Shown here: positions 1-7,059 of the stretch, piece by piece
Layout: the number at the start of each line of letters is the position of its first letter
How positions within the stretch are numbered: the first letter of the stretch is position 1
NCBI GenBank assembly: GCA_036489315.1
Contig: DASXFZ010000056.1
Coordinates: forward strand, 1-36,379
DNA from: Candidatus Cybelea sp.
GTDB taxonomy: Bacteria > Vulcanimicrobiota > Vulcanimicrobiia > Vulcanimicrobiales > Vulcanimicrobiaceae
Direction: 5' to 3'
DNA length: 36,379 bases
Made by a program: the position numbers and the translations under genes
The notes under the pieces: model-generated
Seen by the model: the letters and a program-made list of their open reading frames with translations, nothing else
What the model was told of the DNA's origin: nothing
The model's database searches: none

Positions 1-303
1 CTGGTTGTCGGAGCAAAGCCCAGGCGTATCAATGTTTATGGTGCCCACGAGCTGGCCTTGAGGATACGTCAGAACAATCGTTGCCGTGCCCGTGGACGGT
101 AAATATCCCTGAGTGTAGAGCAGGTTCCCACCGGTGCTTCCGGGTCGCATCCACGCACGAATCCGTTGCCGGGCAGGGTCGTATCGATTCGCCGAAATTG
201 AGGTTCCAACTTTGGCCGGCGTGACCGCGGAAACGCCGCACCCCGAAAGGATCGCTGTGAAGGCGATAACGGTGCTCAGCCGGCGCGCGAGCTTGAACGG
301 CAT
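1..303 (-). CDS. Beta-propeller-like lipoprotein, 5' part only (runs off left edge)
   Basis: The 101 visible codons are open to the edge of the window and give the N-terminus of a lipoprotein. A basic start (MPFKLARR) and a hydrophobic stretch are followed by the lipobox LSGC, with the lipidated Cys at residue 22. The mature part has a W-M-R-P motif near residue 51, then NLLYTQGYLP, a YPQGQLVG strand and GLCSDN. The same order of motifs occurs in the neighbour at 303-1310 and in the genes at 34034 and 35344, so this is a paralog. Its ATG shares one base with the TGA of the upstream gene (TGATG), which implies translational coupling. Function is unknown; surface or periplasmic location is inferred from the lipobox. 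Confidence 0.75.
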   Translation of the reverse strand, partial: MPFKLARRLSTVIAFTAILSGCGVSAVTPAKVGTSISANRYDPARQRIRAWMRPGSTGGNLLYTQGYLPSTGTATIVLTYPQGQLVGTINIDTPGLCSDNQ

Positions 304-1310
304 CAGATGTTCGTCCTCCGCAAGCCGCTTGGCGCCACGCTGATCGTTTTCGCTCCGGTTATGACCGAGATTCGGTGTAGCGTTTTTCCTCCACCAGGAA
401 ACCTCCAAAAGCCCGTCTGGCGGTCGGAAAACGTCAGCACGATTTGCCCATTGCCGATCGCAAACGGCTCGATATCTTTAAAGCGCGCACCACGCCAAGC
501 GTGAAGCCGGGTCGTGCCCACCGTCGTGGCGGAGCCGTCGGCGATGCTCATCTCATAGATGAGTTGCTTCTCGCTATCGCCGATCGCTACGTACTGGCTG
601 TCCCACTGCAAGCCGCCCACTTTCCCGAATTTCTCGTCCATCTTCACCGTCTGCAGCGCCGAACCGCCCTGCGGCAGCTCGACGAGAGCCGTGTTGCGTT
701 GAATATTGCTAGATCCGTCGACGAACAAATTGCCGTCGCTGTCGTACGTAGTGAACAGATAATAGTTCACGTCCGAATCTCGGTAGATCTCGGGCGACGC
801 GTAGATATCCGTATAAACGGCGACCTCATTCCCGACGCCGATACGCCCTTCGCCAGTGCCTTCGCTAACGGCGATGTCGCCCGTCGTCGGATCCACCGCG
901 CACGAGACGGCAGTCTCATCAGTGTAGAACTGTGCGATGGGAACCGTTCCCCCGCGCGCGTATTCGAGCAAGGACCCACCGTAGGTCACCCAGACGTTTC
1001 CGTCGGGATCCGAGCAGAGGCCGTAAACCGCCGTCGATCTGAACCCTTTCAGCTGACCGACCTGCTTGCCGGCAAAAGAATAAATGTCGATGTTCTCGCC
1101 GTCGGCCATGTAAACGAGATCGCCGCTGCTGCCCGAATCGTGCCGAAACCACGACCCTGCGGATGCGAAATGCGCGACGTTCGAGTGCGGCCGCATTGCG
1201 GCCGGCGCCGCCGGCATCGCCGCACCTGAAGACCCGCCGGCACCACAGCCGGTAATCGGCACTGCGGCAAGGCACGCCGCAAATGCGTACCGGACAATCC
1301 GCAACGTCAT
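303..1310 (-). CDS. Lipoprotein with predicted beta-propeller fold, paralog family member
   Basis: A 335-aa lipoprotein. The signal peptide ends in the lipobox ITGC (Cys22), followed by a Gly/Ala/Ser-rich linker to about residue 45. The body shows repeating beta-strand and turn patterns typical of NHL or SMP-30-like propellers: DLVYMADGENIDIYSF, GLCSDPDGNVWVTY, CAVDPTTGDIAVS, YDSDGNLFVDG and GGLQWDSQYVAIGD. These line up with the genes at 34034-35071 and 35344-36249, which defines a local paralog family. No catalytic residues are recognisable. The ATG overlaps the stop of the upstream aldo/keto reductase by 4 nt (ATGA), and the stop overlaps the next lipoprotein start by 1 nt, so the three genes are probably one transcript. 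Ligand and role are unknown. Confidence 0.8.
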   Translation of the reverse strand: MTLRIVRYAFAACLAAVPITGCGAGGSSGAAMPAAPAAMRPHSNVAHFASAGSWFRHDSGSSGDLVYMADGENIDIYSFAGKQVGQLKGFRSTAVYGLCSDPDGNVWVTYGGSLLEYARGGTVPIAQFYTDETAVSCAVDPTTGDIAVSEGTGEGRIGVGNEVAVYTDIYASPEIYRDSDVNYYLFTTYDSDGNLFVDGSSNIQRNTALVELPQGGSALQTVKMDEKFGKVGGLQWDSQYVAIGDSEKQLIYEMSIADGSATTVGTTRLHAWRGARFKDIEPFAIGNGQIVLTFSDRQTGFWRFPGGGKTLHRISVITGAKTISVAPSGLRRTNI

Positions 1311-2164
1311 TCCTCCTCCTCCGCTCCGAAGGCCCGTAAGCGCTCGTATTCGGCATCGCTTAGGATAAGCGATGCCGCCGCGACGTTCTCCTCAAGATGC
1401 TTCACCGATGACGTTCCCGGAATCGGCAGCGTCGCCGGAGAGTGCTGCAACAGCCATGCGAGGCCTACCTGCCAGATCGACGTACCGTGTGCTTTTGCTA
1501 CGTCTTCGAGGGCCCCGCGCGCGACGAGGTCGCCGCCGTCGAGCGGAAAGTAGGGAATGAACGCGAGGCCGTTGGCTTCGCAATAGGCGAGAATCGCCTC
1601 GCTTTCTCTGTCGCTGACGTTGTAGCTGTTCTGCACTGACGCAATCTCGACGATTTGCTCCGCGCGCGTAAGTTGATCCAAGTCAACGTTGGAGAGACCG
1701 ACGTCGCGGATCTTCCCCTCGTCGCGCAGCTCGCGCAGCGTGCCGATCTGCTCCTCGAAGGGAACGTCCGGATCGACGGCGTGCAGCTGATAGAGATCGA
1801 TTCGCTCCACGCGCAGCCGGCGCAGGCTCGCCTCGCACGCCTCGCGGAGATGTTCGCGTCGCCCATCGCGTCCCCACGCGCCGGGGCCGCCCCGCGTGCA
1901 GCCGCCCTTGGTCGCGATCGCCACATCAGCGGCGTACGGTGCCAGCGCTTCGGCGATCTGCTCTTCGTTGACGCCCGGGCCGTACGCGTCGGCGGTATCG
2001 ATGAACTCGACGCCGAGCTCGAGCGCGCGGCGCAATACGCAGGTCGCGTTTTCGCCATCCTTGGGCGGGCCCCAGACGCCGGGACCGCACAAGCGCATCG
2101 CACCGAAGCCCAAACGCTTGACACGCAGGTCGCTACCGATCGTTATGGTCGACGCTTCGTTCAT
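1307..2164 (-). CDS. Aldo/keto reductase family oxidoreductase
   Basis: A cytoplasmic NADPH-dependent carbonyl reductase of the AKR superfamily with a TIM-barrel fold. Counting from an in-frame GTG at 2179, the catalytic tetrad is visible: Asp61 and Tyr66 in FIDTADAYG, Lys91 in ATKGG and His133 in LYQLHAVD. C-terminal cofactor motifs follow (IPGTSSVKHLEEN). The usual family length is 280-330 residues. The chosen ATG at 2164 gives 285 aa and the GTG at 2179 gives 290 aa; neither has a clear Shine-Dalgarno, so the start is uncertain. The closest type is the PdxI/YajO-like group, but the substrate cannot be deduced. The stop overlaps the downstream lipoprotein start, which links a cytoplasmic reductase to exported proteins in one operon. 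Confidence 0.88.
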   Translation of the reverse strand: MNEASTITIGSDLRVKRLGFGAMRLCGPGVWGPPKDGENATCVLRRALELGVEFIDTADAYGPGVNEEQIAEALAPYAADVAIATKGGCTRGGPGAWGRDGRREHLREACEASLRRLRVERIDLYQLHAVDPDVPFEEQIGTLRELRDEGKIRDVGLSNVDLDQLTRAEQIVEIASVQNSYNVSDRESEAILAYCEANGLAFIPYFPLDGGDLVARGALEDVAKAHGTSIWQVGLAWLLQHSPATLPIPGTSSVKHLEENVAAASLILSDAEYERLRAFGAEEEE

Positions 2165-2183
2165 GAGGCTCGTTTCCACTCCG

Positions 2184-2219
2184 AAAAAGAAAGACCGCCC
2201 GGCATTGAGCCGGGCGGTT
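2184..2219 (-). terminator. Intrinsic terminator downstream of the phasin gene
   Basis: On the minus strand a 10-bp GC-rich stem (ACCGCCCGGC / GCCGGGCGGT) with a 5-base loop at 2194-2218 is followed by a T-rich tail (CTTTCTTTTT). It lies 29 nt beyond the phasin stop and directly before the aldo/keto reductase, so the latter is expressed by read-through or from a weak internal promoter. Confidence 0.85.
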
Positions 2220-2247
2220 ACGGGACCCCCAGAACGACCTTACGTTT

Positions 2248-2610
2248 TTACTTGACGGGCTGCTTGTTGATCGGCGCAACCGAGTTCGGCATTTGAGCCG
2301 AGTTCGGGGTCGCAGCGTTGACGTTCGCCTGTACGCTCTTCTGCGTCTCGGCGATCATCTCGGCGATCTTCATCGTGTAGTTCTTGCGAATCTCGAGCAG
2401 CTGGCTGGCGAAGCCGAACGACATCTCCACCCACTGGGTCGGGCTCGGCAGGTTCTCGAAGGTCGGCATGGTGCCGGGCTTCTCGCTGAACTCTTTGCTG
2501 AACTCACCGAACGAACGGATCGCCTTGAGGCTCGCGTCTTGCGACTGCTTGATCGCCTCGAGGCCCTCTTCCTGAAACTTGTTCATGTACTCTTTGACGT
2601 TAACGGCCAT
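2248..2610 (-). CDS. Phasin family protein (PHA granule-associated)
   Basis: A 120-aa, mostly helical amphipathic protein without signal peptide. The first ~50 residues (KEYMNKFQEEGLEAIKQSQD) and residues 55-95 (WVEMSFGFASQLLEIRKNY) match the pattern of short phasins (Phasin_2 type): long heptad-like helices with few cysteines and a polar Ala/Asn/Pro-rich tail. Phasins coat polyhydroxyalkanoate granules and limit their coalescence. The assignment is supported by the adjacent phaC, phaB and XRE regulator. A purine-rich AAGGAGA lies upstream of the ATG. It has its own near-consensus promoter and terminator, consistent with the high expression phasins usually need. Confidence 0.8.
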   Translation of the reverse strand: MAVNVKEYMNKFQEEGLEAIKQSQDASLKAIRSFGEFSKEFSEKPGTMPTFENLPSPTQWVEMSFGFASQLLEIRKNYTMKIAEMIAETQKSVQANVNAATPNSAQMPNSVAPINKQPVK

Positions 2611-2647
2611 GTGGTTACTCTCTATCTCCTTAGCTTTTGTCGAGGTG

Positions 2648-2682
2648 TGCTAAGTATACCAAGCAGATGCTGTGCTTGTCAA
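2648..2682 (-). promoter_or_regulatory. Phasin promoter with overlapping palindromic operator candidate
   Basis: On the minus strand a perfect -35 TTGACA (2682-2677) is followed after 18 nt by TATACT (2658-2653). The predicted start is about 36 nt before the phasin ATG. The -35 abuts the stop codon of the XRE regulator gene. An 18-bp inverted repeat, TGCTnnGTATACnnAGCA (2648-2665), covers the -10 element. Its position suits repression, and the neighbouring XRE protein is the obvious candidate ligand; that link is inference. Confidence 0.75.
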
Positions 2683-3054
2683 CTAGCCGCCGCCGACAAA
2701 ACTGCGATAGATCCGCATCAAGGCTTCCTTCTGATCGACGCTCAGCCGGGGGTCGATTTTTATCGCATGCTCGACCCCGTGGTGGCTGTTCTCCCGGCTC
2801 GTCGAGCTGTCGAGCAGGCCCGCCTGCGAGTACATCGTCTCTGCCGAGATCTGCAGGGCGTTGGCGATGCTCTTGAGCACCTCGGCCGAGGGCTTATAGA
2901 GGCCCCGCTCGACCTGGCTCAGGTACGGATTGGAGATCTTGGCGATCTCGGCGAGTTGCCGCATCGAAAGGTTCGCCAGTTCCCGCTGGCCGCGGATGAA
3001 GTCCCCGAGGCTGCGCCAGGCACCGCTGGCGGCGGTTTTGTCGTCATCGGTCAT
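2683..3054 (-). CDS. XRE-family HTH transcriptional regulator of the PHA cluster
   Basis: A 123-aa cytoplasmic DNA-binding protein. Residues ~17-70 form a Cro/C1-type helix-turn-helix (FIRGQRELANLSMRQLAEIA, then NPYLSQVERG and LKSIANALQIS). The remaining ~50 residues form a short C-terminal segment without a recognisable effector domain. XRE proteins of this size accompany PHA synthase genes in several phyla and regulate phasin or synthase expression. The ATG overlaps the phaC stop by 4 nt (ATGA), so it is co-translated with phaC. The phasin promoter begins at its stop codon and carries a palindrome over the -10, a plausible operator. Activator or repressor role cannot be decided from sequence. 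Confidence 0.85.
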   Translation of the reverse strand: MTDDDKTAASGAWRSLGDFIRGQRELANLSMRQLAEIAKISNPYLSQVERGLYKPSAEVLKSIANALQISAETMYSQAGLLDSSTSRENSHHGVEHAIKIDPRLSVDQKEALMRIYRSFVGGG

Positions 3055-4766
3055 GAATGTGCCTTTACCTTTGGAGTAAACGGTGGCCCCTCTTGGTTGA
3101 GCACGTATCGGCCAGGCGCCCGCTCACCATCCGGTAAGGCGAACGGCTCGCGCATCGGTCCGCCGTGCGCCTCGGCCCAGGGTGCCCAATCCTCCCACCA
3201 CGAGCCGTTATGCCGATCGGCGGTCTCGAGCCACGCGTCGGCGCTTTCGCCGCGTAATGCCTGCGGCTTCGTGTAGTGCCACGTTTTTTTGCCGCCCGGC
3301 GGATTGACGATCCCGGCGATATGGCCGGAGTTGGTCAGCACGTACTTCGATGGTCCGCCGACGTACTGTGTCGTCTGATAGGTCGCCCGCCACGGCGCGA
3401 TGTGATCGTTTTCCGCGCCGAGGACGTAGAGCGGCGTCGTAACTCTTCCCAAATCGATCGGCGTGTCGTCGATGACGAAGGCGTTCGGCTTGACGATCGA
3501 GTTGTGCAGGTAGCACGCGCGCAGGTACTGCGAGTGCATCGCGACCGGCATGCGCGTTGAGTCGTTGTTCCAGGAGAGGATGTCAAACGCCGGCGGCTTC
3601 TTCCCCTTGAACCAGTTGTTGATGACGTAGCTCCAGATCAGGTCGCTGGAGCGCATCCAGTCGAAGGTGCGCGCCATCTCCGCCGACTCGAGGTAGCCGC
3701 GTTCTCTCATCTTCTTCTCGAGCCGCGCGATCGTGTCTTCATCGGTGAAGATGCCGAGGTCGCCTGGACTGCCGAAGTCGACCAGCGTGTTCGTCAGGGT
3801 CGTCGAGGCCACGCGATCGGCCTGATCGTGCGCCGCGAGATAGGCGAGCATGATCGTCGCCAGCGTTCCACCCAGGCAGAGCCCGGCGACGTTGACCTTC
3901 GGAGCGCCGGTAATTTCTTGCACAGCGTCGAGCGCGGCCAGCACGCCGTCGCGCAGATAGTCGTCCATCGTCAGGTGCGAGAGCGTCACGTCGGGGTTGC
4001 GGTAGGAGATCATGAAGGTCTGATGGCCGTGTTTGACGGCCCACTCCACGAACGAGCGTCCCGGCGCCAGATCCATGATGTAGTACTTGTTGATCCACGG
4101 CGGGCTGCAGAGCAGCGGCAGCTCGTGGACCTGCGGGGTCTGCGGATCGTAGGCGATGAGCTCGATCAGCTCGTTGCGCATCACAACGCGCCCCGGCGTC
4201 GCCGCGAGATTGCGCCCCAGCTCGAAGCCCGACCGGTCGACCTGTCGCGGATAGCCGTTGTTGTTGGCCAGATCGTCGAGAAAGGTTTGCATCCCGCGGA
4301 CCAAGCTCTGGCCCTGCGTCTCGGCGGCCTCTTTGACGACGCCGGGATTCAGCCAGGGAATGTTGCTCGGCGCGTACGCGTCGCACATGAGCTGCATTGC
4401 GAAGCGCGCTTTGCGCCGCGTCGCTTCCGGCAGGCGCGCCGAATCGATCAGCGACATCGCCGCATCGGTACGCGCCTTGTAGTCCTCCAGGACGCCGGCG
4501 AGCATTGGGTTCTCCCGCCACTCCGAGTCGGCAAAACGCTTGTCGCCCGGGAAGGGGGAACCGTCAGGGTGCACGCCGCCAAGCCGGCGCAGCATATTGA
4601 GGCCGACGTTCTGCTCGGCCAGGGCGAAGCCGGTCAGCCACGTGCTCATTCGAATGGGATCGAGCATCACGTCGGCGACGACGGCGCGTACCGCGTCGCT
4701 GAGCGAAGCCGGGTCGAGCCCGGTGATGTCGATGCCGTATTGCAGTTCTTCAGGGGCAATCATCAC
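3051..4766 (-). CDS. phaC: Class I poly(3-hydroxyalkanoate) synthase PhaC
   Basis: A polymerase that joins (R)-3-hydroxyacyl-CoA monomers into PHA on the granule surface. The 571-residue length and N-terminal domain fit class I enzymes. The lipase-like box is GLCLGG with catalytic Cys297 in place of Ser. The acid is Asp454 (GAENDHIAPW) and the base His482 (NSGHIAGIVNPPG); the spacing matches the Cupriavidus enzyme. A conserved W-N-x-D-S-T-R-M-P segment is present near residue 400. The GTG start at 4766 overlaps the phaB stop by 4 nt; the next codon is an ATG (4763) that overlaps by 1 nt, and either could be used. It lies in a phaB-phaC-XRE operon with a phasin downstream. Confidence 0.96.
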   Translation of the reverse strand: MMIAPEELQYGIDITGLDPASLSDAVRAVVADVMLDPIRMSTWLTGFALAEQNVGLNMLRRLGGVHPDGSPFPGDKRFADSEWRENPMLAGVLEDYKARTDAAMSLIDSARLPEATRRKARFAMQLMCDAYAPSNIPWLNPGVVKEAAETQGQSLVRGMQTFLDDLANNNGYPRQVDRSGFELGRNLAATPGRVVMRNELIELIAYDPQTPQVHELPLLCSPPWINKYYIMDLAPGRSFVEWAVKHGHQTFMISYRNPDVTLSHLTMDDYLRDGVLAALDAVQEITGAPKVNVAGLCLGGTLATIMLAYLAAHDQADRVASTTLTNTLVDFGSPGDLGIFTDEDTIARLEKKMRERGYLESAEMARTFDWMRSSDLIWSYVINNWFKGKKPPAFDILSWNNDSTRMPVAMHSQYLRACYLHNSIVKPNAFVIDDTPIDLGRVTTPLYVLGAENDHIAPWRATYQTTQYVGGPSKYVLTNSGHIAGIVNPPGGKKTWHYTKPQALRGESADAWLETADRHNGSWWEDWAPWAEAHGGPMREPFALPDGERAPGRYVLNQEGPPFTPKVKAHS

Positions 4767-5518
4767 ATGTACCAGCCGCCGTTGATGTTATAGACCGCTC
4801 CGGTGATGTAGCCCGCCTTCTCGTCTAAGAGGAAGCGTACCAGCCGCGCGACCTCTTCCGGCTGGCCGAGCTGGCGAACGGGCGTCTGCGCGATCGCGTT
4901 CTCGATCGCTTCGACCGGCATCGCCTTGGTCATATCCGTCTCGATGAAGCCCGGAGCGACGGCATTGACGGTAATGCCGCGCTTGGCGACTTCCAGCGCG
5001 ACGGTCTTAGTCAAGCCGATGAGCCCGGCCTTGGCCGCCGCGTAGTTCGCCTGCCCGAAGTTGCCGGCCTCGCCGACGACCGAGCTGACATTGACGATGC
5101 GTCCGAAGCCCTGTTCGAGCATCGTGTCGAGGACGGCTTTGATCATAAAAAAAGGCCCCGAGAGATTGACCTGCAGGACCGCTTCCCATTCTTCGACGGT
5201 CATTTTCCGGACCGTGTGATCGCGGGTGATCCCCGCGTTGTTGACCAGGAAGTCGACGCGACCGTGCTCCTTCAGCACGGCATCGACGGCTTCATGACAT
5301 TGGTCGTAGGCGCTGACGTCGCCCTGATAAAAATGGATGCGCGAGGCCGCGCCGTTGAGGCGCGCGGCGAGCGAGTGCGTTCGTTCGCGGTCTTCGGGCA
5401 AACCGAGCACGGCGACGGTTGCGCCGTCGTTGGCGAGCAGCGTGCTGATCGCGCCTCCGATGCCGCGGGCACCGCCGGTGACGATCCCCACCCGTCCGCT
5501 GAGAGATAAACTATCCAC
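4763..5518 (-). CDS. phaB: Acetoacetyl-CoA reductase (SDR family), PhaB/FabG-like
   Basis: A 251-aa NAD(P)H-dependent short-chain dehydrogenase that should reduce acetoacetyl-CoA to (R)-3-hydroxybutyryl-CoA for PhaC. The Rossmann glycine motif TGGARGIG is at 14-21 and NNAG at 93-96. The catalytic Ser146, Tyr159 and Lys163 lie in SSVVGEAGN and NYAAAKAG. The C-terminus NINGGWYM resembles the NGGLHM end of known PhaB proteins. A FabG role in fatty acid synthesis cannot be excluded from sequence, but the 4-nt overlap with phaC favours PHA supply. The start is GTG; the upstream Shine-Dalgarno is weak. Confidence 0.88.
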   Translation of the reverse strand: MDSLSLSGRVGIVTGGARGIGGAISTLLANDGATVAVLGLPEDRERTHSLAARLNGAASRIHFYQGDVSAYDQCHEAVDAVLKEHGRVDFLVNNAGITRDHTVRKMTVEEWEAVLQVNLSGPFFMIKAVLDTMLEQGFGRIVNVSSVVGEAGNFGQANYAAAKAGLIGLTKTVALEVAKRGITVNAVAPGFIETDMTKAMPVEAIENAIAQTPVRQLGQPEEVARLVRFLLDEKAGYITGAVYNINGGWYM

Positions 5519-5592
5519 GCGCTAGATTTACCCAACTTGCTTGCGGTTCACCTCCTGGTCGCCCGCATTGCTTTGCCGGCGAAGCTCACCCC

Positions 5593-5626
5593 GTGTCATG
5601 CTGAGCTTGTCGAAGTACTGTCGAAG
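5593..5626 (+). repeat. REP-like dispersed repeat, copy 1
   Basis: A degenerate copy of the TGTCATCCTGAG-N5-GTCGAAGGA element (here with GCTGAGCTTGTCGAAG and a second GTCGAAG). It lies between divergent phaB and the 93-aa gene. Confidence 0.6.
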
Positions 5627-5666
5627 CATTACCCACCTGCACCACGCAACAAGACGAGGAGAACGA

Positions 5667-5948
5667 ATGAGTGACGATGCCACCACCAAGATTGCGGCAC
5701 TGCTGACGCAAGTCGGCGACGTGCACCACATGGTGTTCGCCGATACGGATGGAAACGACGACGACTGGGCGACGTTCTACTCCGATTGGCTCTTGACTCA
5801 CTCGGAGCTGGCGAAGCTGCTCGGGCAGCGGCCCGTGCGCAGCCACCTCACCCGCGATCTCGTCGAGCTCGACGAAGCGTACTCGAAGCAGAGCCCGTCG
5901 GATCCATGGCCGCAGTGGTACGCGCAACGGCTCGTCGCAAAATACTGA
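5667..5948 (+). CDS. Conserved small protein of unknown function (93 aa)
   Basis: The ATG at 5667 is chosen because GAGGAG lies 7 nt upstream; the reading frame stays open further upstream, but that part crosses a repeat element. The protein is acidic, soluble and Trp-rich. It has two similar motifs, DWATFYSDWLL (residues ~33-43) and PWPQWYAQRLV near the C-terminus, separated by an HLTRDLVELDEAY helix. Small proteins with such D-W/P-W-x-x-W-Y-A motifs occur in many bacteria without assigned function. No signal peptide or catalytic motif is seen. It is monocistronic and divergent from the PHA operon. No function can be assigned. Confidence 0.7.
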   Translation: MSDDATTKIAALLTQVGDVHHMVFADTDGNDDDWATFYSDWLLTHSELAKLLGQRPVRSHLTRDLVELDEAYSKQSPSDPWPQWYAQRLVAKY

Positions 5949-6096
5949 TCCGCGTCGCTTCCTGCGCCAAGCTCACCGTCACGCCGTTGATTGCGGTGCT
6001 GAACGACCAGGTTTCCGACCCACTGAACCGCAATCGAGAGCGCTCATCGTAAACTGCCGTTAACGATCGCTCATGTCCGTCTGGAGGACTAACGCA

Positions 6097-6711
6097 ATGA
6101 CCATGCATTCAAAACGCTCTCTTTTCAGGATTTCACTGATCGCCGCGTTCACAGTCGGCGCGCTGTGCGCCTACAACGCCGGTGCCGCGATCGCGGCGAA
6201 CAGCAATGCCCTCGCACAGGCGGCCCCGGTGCAGAACGGTTCTCACGATTTCGATTTTCTCTTTGGCACCTGGCTCGTGCACAATCGCCGGCTTGAGAAG
6301 TTACCGTCGGGCGAGTACAAATGGGAGCAATTTGATGCTACCGACAAATACTGGCCGTTGGCCGGCGGCCTCGGAAACGAAGACGTTTTTCGCACGGACC
6401 ATTTTAAAAAGGGCTTCGTCGGAATGACGATCCGACTATACGACGCGACAACCGGCACGTGGAAACTCTACTGGATTAATAATTTGAACTCGCACGGGGA
6501 CGCCGGGGCGCCAAATGTGGGAAAATTCCACGGAAACGTTGGCATCTTTGACGAACGGCTGATCTACCATGGCAAGCCGGCCATCGACCGCTACATCTGG
6601 ACCAATCCCGGAAAAGGTGCAAAGGGTAGGCCGCACTTCGAAGAGTCGATTTCTCAGGACGGCGGAAAGACTTGGAAGGTCCTCTACACGGCCGACTTGA
6701 TTCGGACTTAG
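6097..6711 (+). CDS. Secreted protein, DUF1579-like (calycin-type) candidate
   Basis: A 204-aa exported protein. The ATG at 6097 is preceded by TGGAGGA at a good distance, so it is preferred to the in-frame ATG at 6073. A signal peptide spans about residues 1-34, with a likely AxA-type cleavage near AAIAAN or ALAQAA. The mature part begins GSHDFDFLFGTWLVHNRRL, followed by alternating beta-strand segments (GMTIRLYDATTGTWKLYWIN, VGIFDERLIYHGK, ISQDGGKTWKVLYTADL). The F-D-F-L-x-G-x-W opening and terminal K-T-W-K pattern are reminiscent of DUF1579-like lipocalin-fold proteins; this is a resemblance, not a proven match. No partner gene is evident. Confidence 0.7.
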   Translation: MTMHSKRSLFRISLIAAFTVGALCAYNAGAAIAANSNALAQAAPVQNGSHDFDFLFGTWLVHNRRLEKLPSGEYKWEQFDATDKYWPLAGGLGNEDVFRTDHFKKGFVGMTIRLYDATTGTWKLYWINNLNSHGDAGAPNVGKFHGNVGIFDERLIYHGKPAIDRYIWTNPGKGAKGRPHFEESISQDGGKTWKVLYTADLIRT

Positions 6712-6753
6712 ATGTCTTTGCCGGCTTTCATCTGAAAAACCCGGTTTAGGCGA

Positions 6754-7059
6754 TCATTTTTTGGCCGGATAGGCCAGCACGTAGATGTACGCTTTGCTTT
6801 CAAGGTCGCCGATAATCGCCATGCGCGCGGTCGGACCGGCATCGGCCCAACGTTGCGGCGGCGCGTAGCACATTTGAATGTGGTCGGTCTTCTTGAGTTT
6901 GGTGAGAAACTCGGTTTGGTCGTTCGCCGGCTTCGGCGTCGTGATCTGGAACGTCGCGCCGCTCGCGAGAGTCACGGTTCCGCTGCCTGCCTGCGTTTGG
7001 TCGACCGCGGGCTGAACCCGCGAGATAACGGCGGGGGGATCGCAATACATGAACGCCAT
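6754..7059 (-). CDS. Hypothetical protein coupled to phaB-like gene (101 aa)
   Basis: A small protein with no signal peptide or membrane segment and no family I recognise. It contains a predicted beta-rich stretch (GSGTVTLASGATFQITTP) and a C-terminal IIGDLESKAYIYVLAYPAKK segment. Its ATG shares one base with the TAA of the upstream reductase (TAATG), which strongly suggests a coupled expressed gene rather than a chance frame. Two cysteines are present (CDPP near the N-terminus and QMCYAPP near residue 64). The context suggests an accessory role to the reductase, but nothing in the sequence defines it. Confidence 0.65.
   Translation of the reverse strand: MAFMYCDPPAVISRVQPAVDQTQAGSGTVTLASGATFQITTPKPANDQTEFLTKLKKTDHIQMCYAPPQRWADAGPTARMAIIGDLESKAYIYVLAYPAKK

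Noticed and set aside
444..1229. Long plus-strand open frame (261 codons)
   Set aside because: It is antisense to the lipoprotein at 303-1310, whose lipobox and family motifs are clear; the product is Arg/Val-rich low-information sequence typical of GC-rich shadows.
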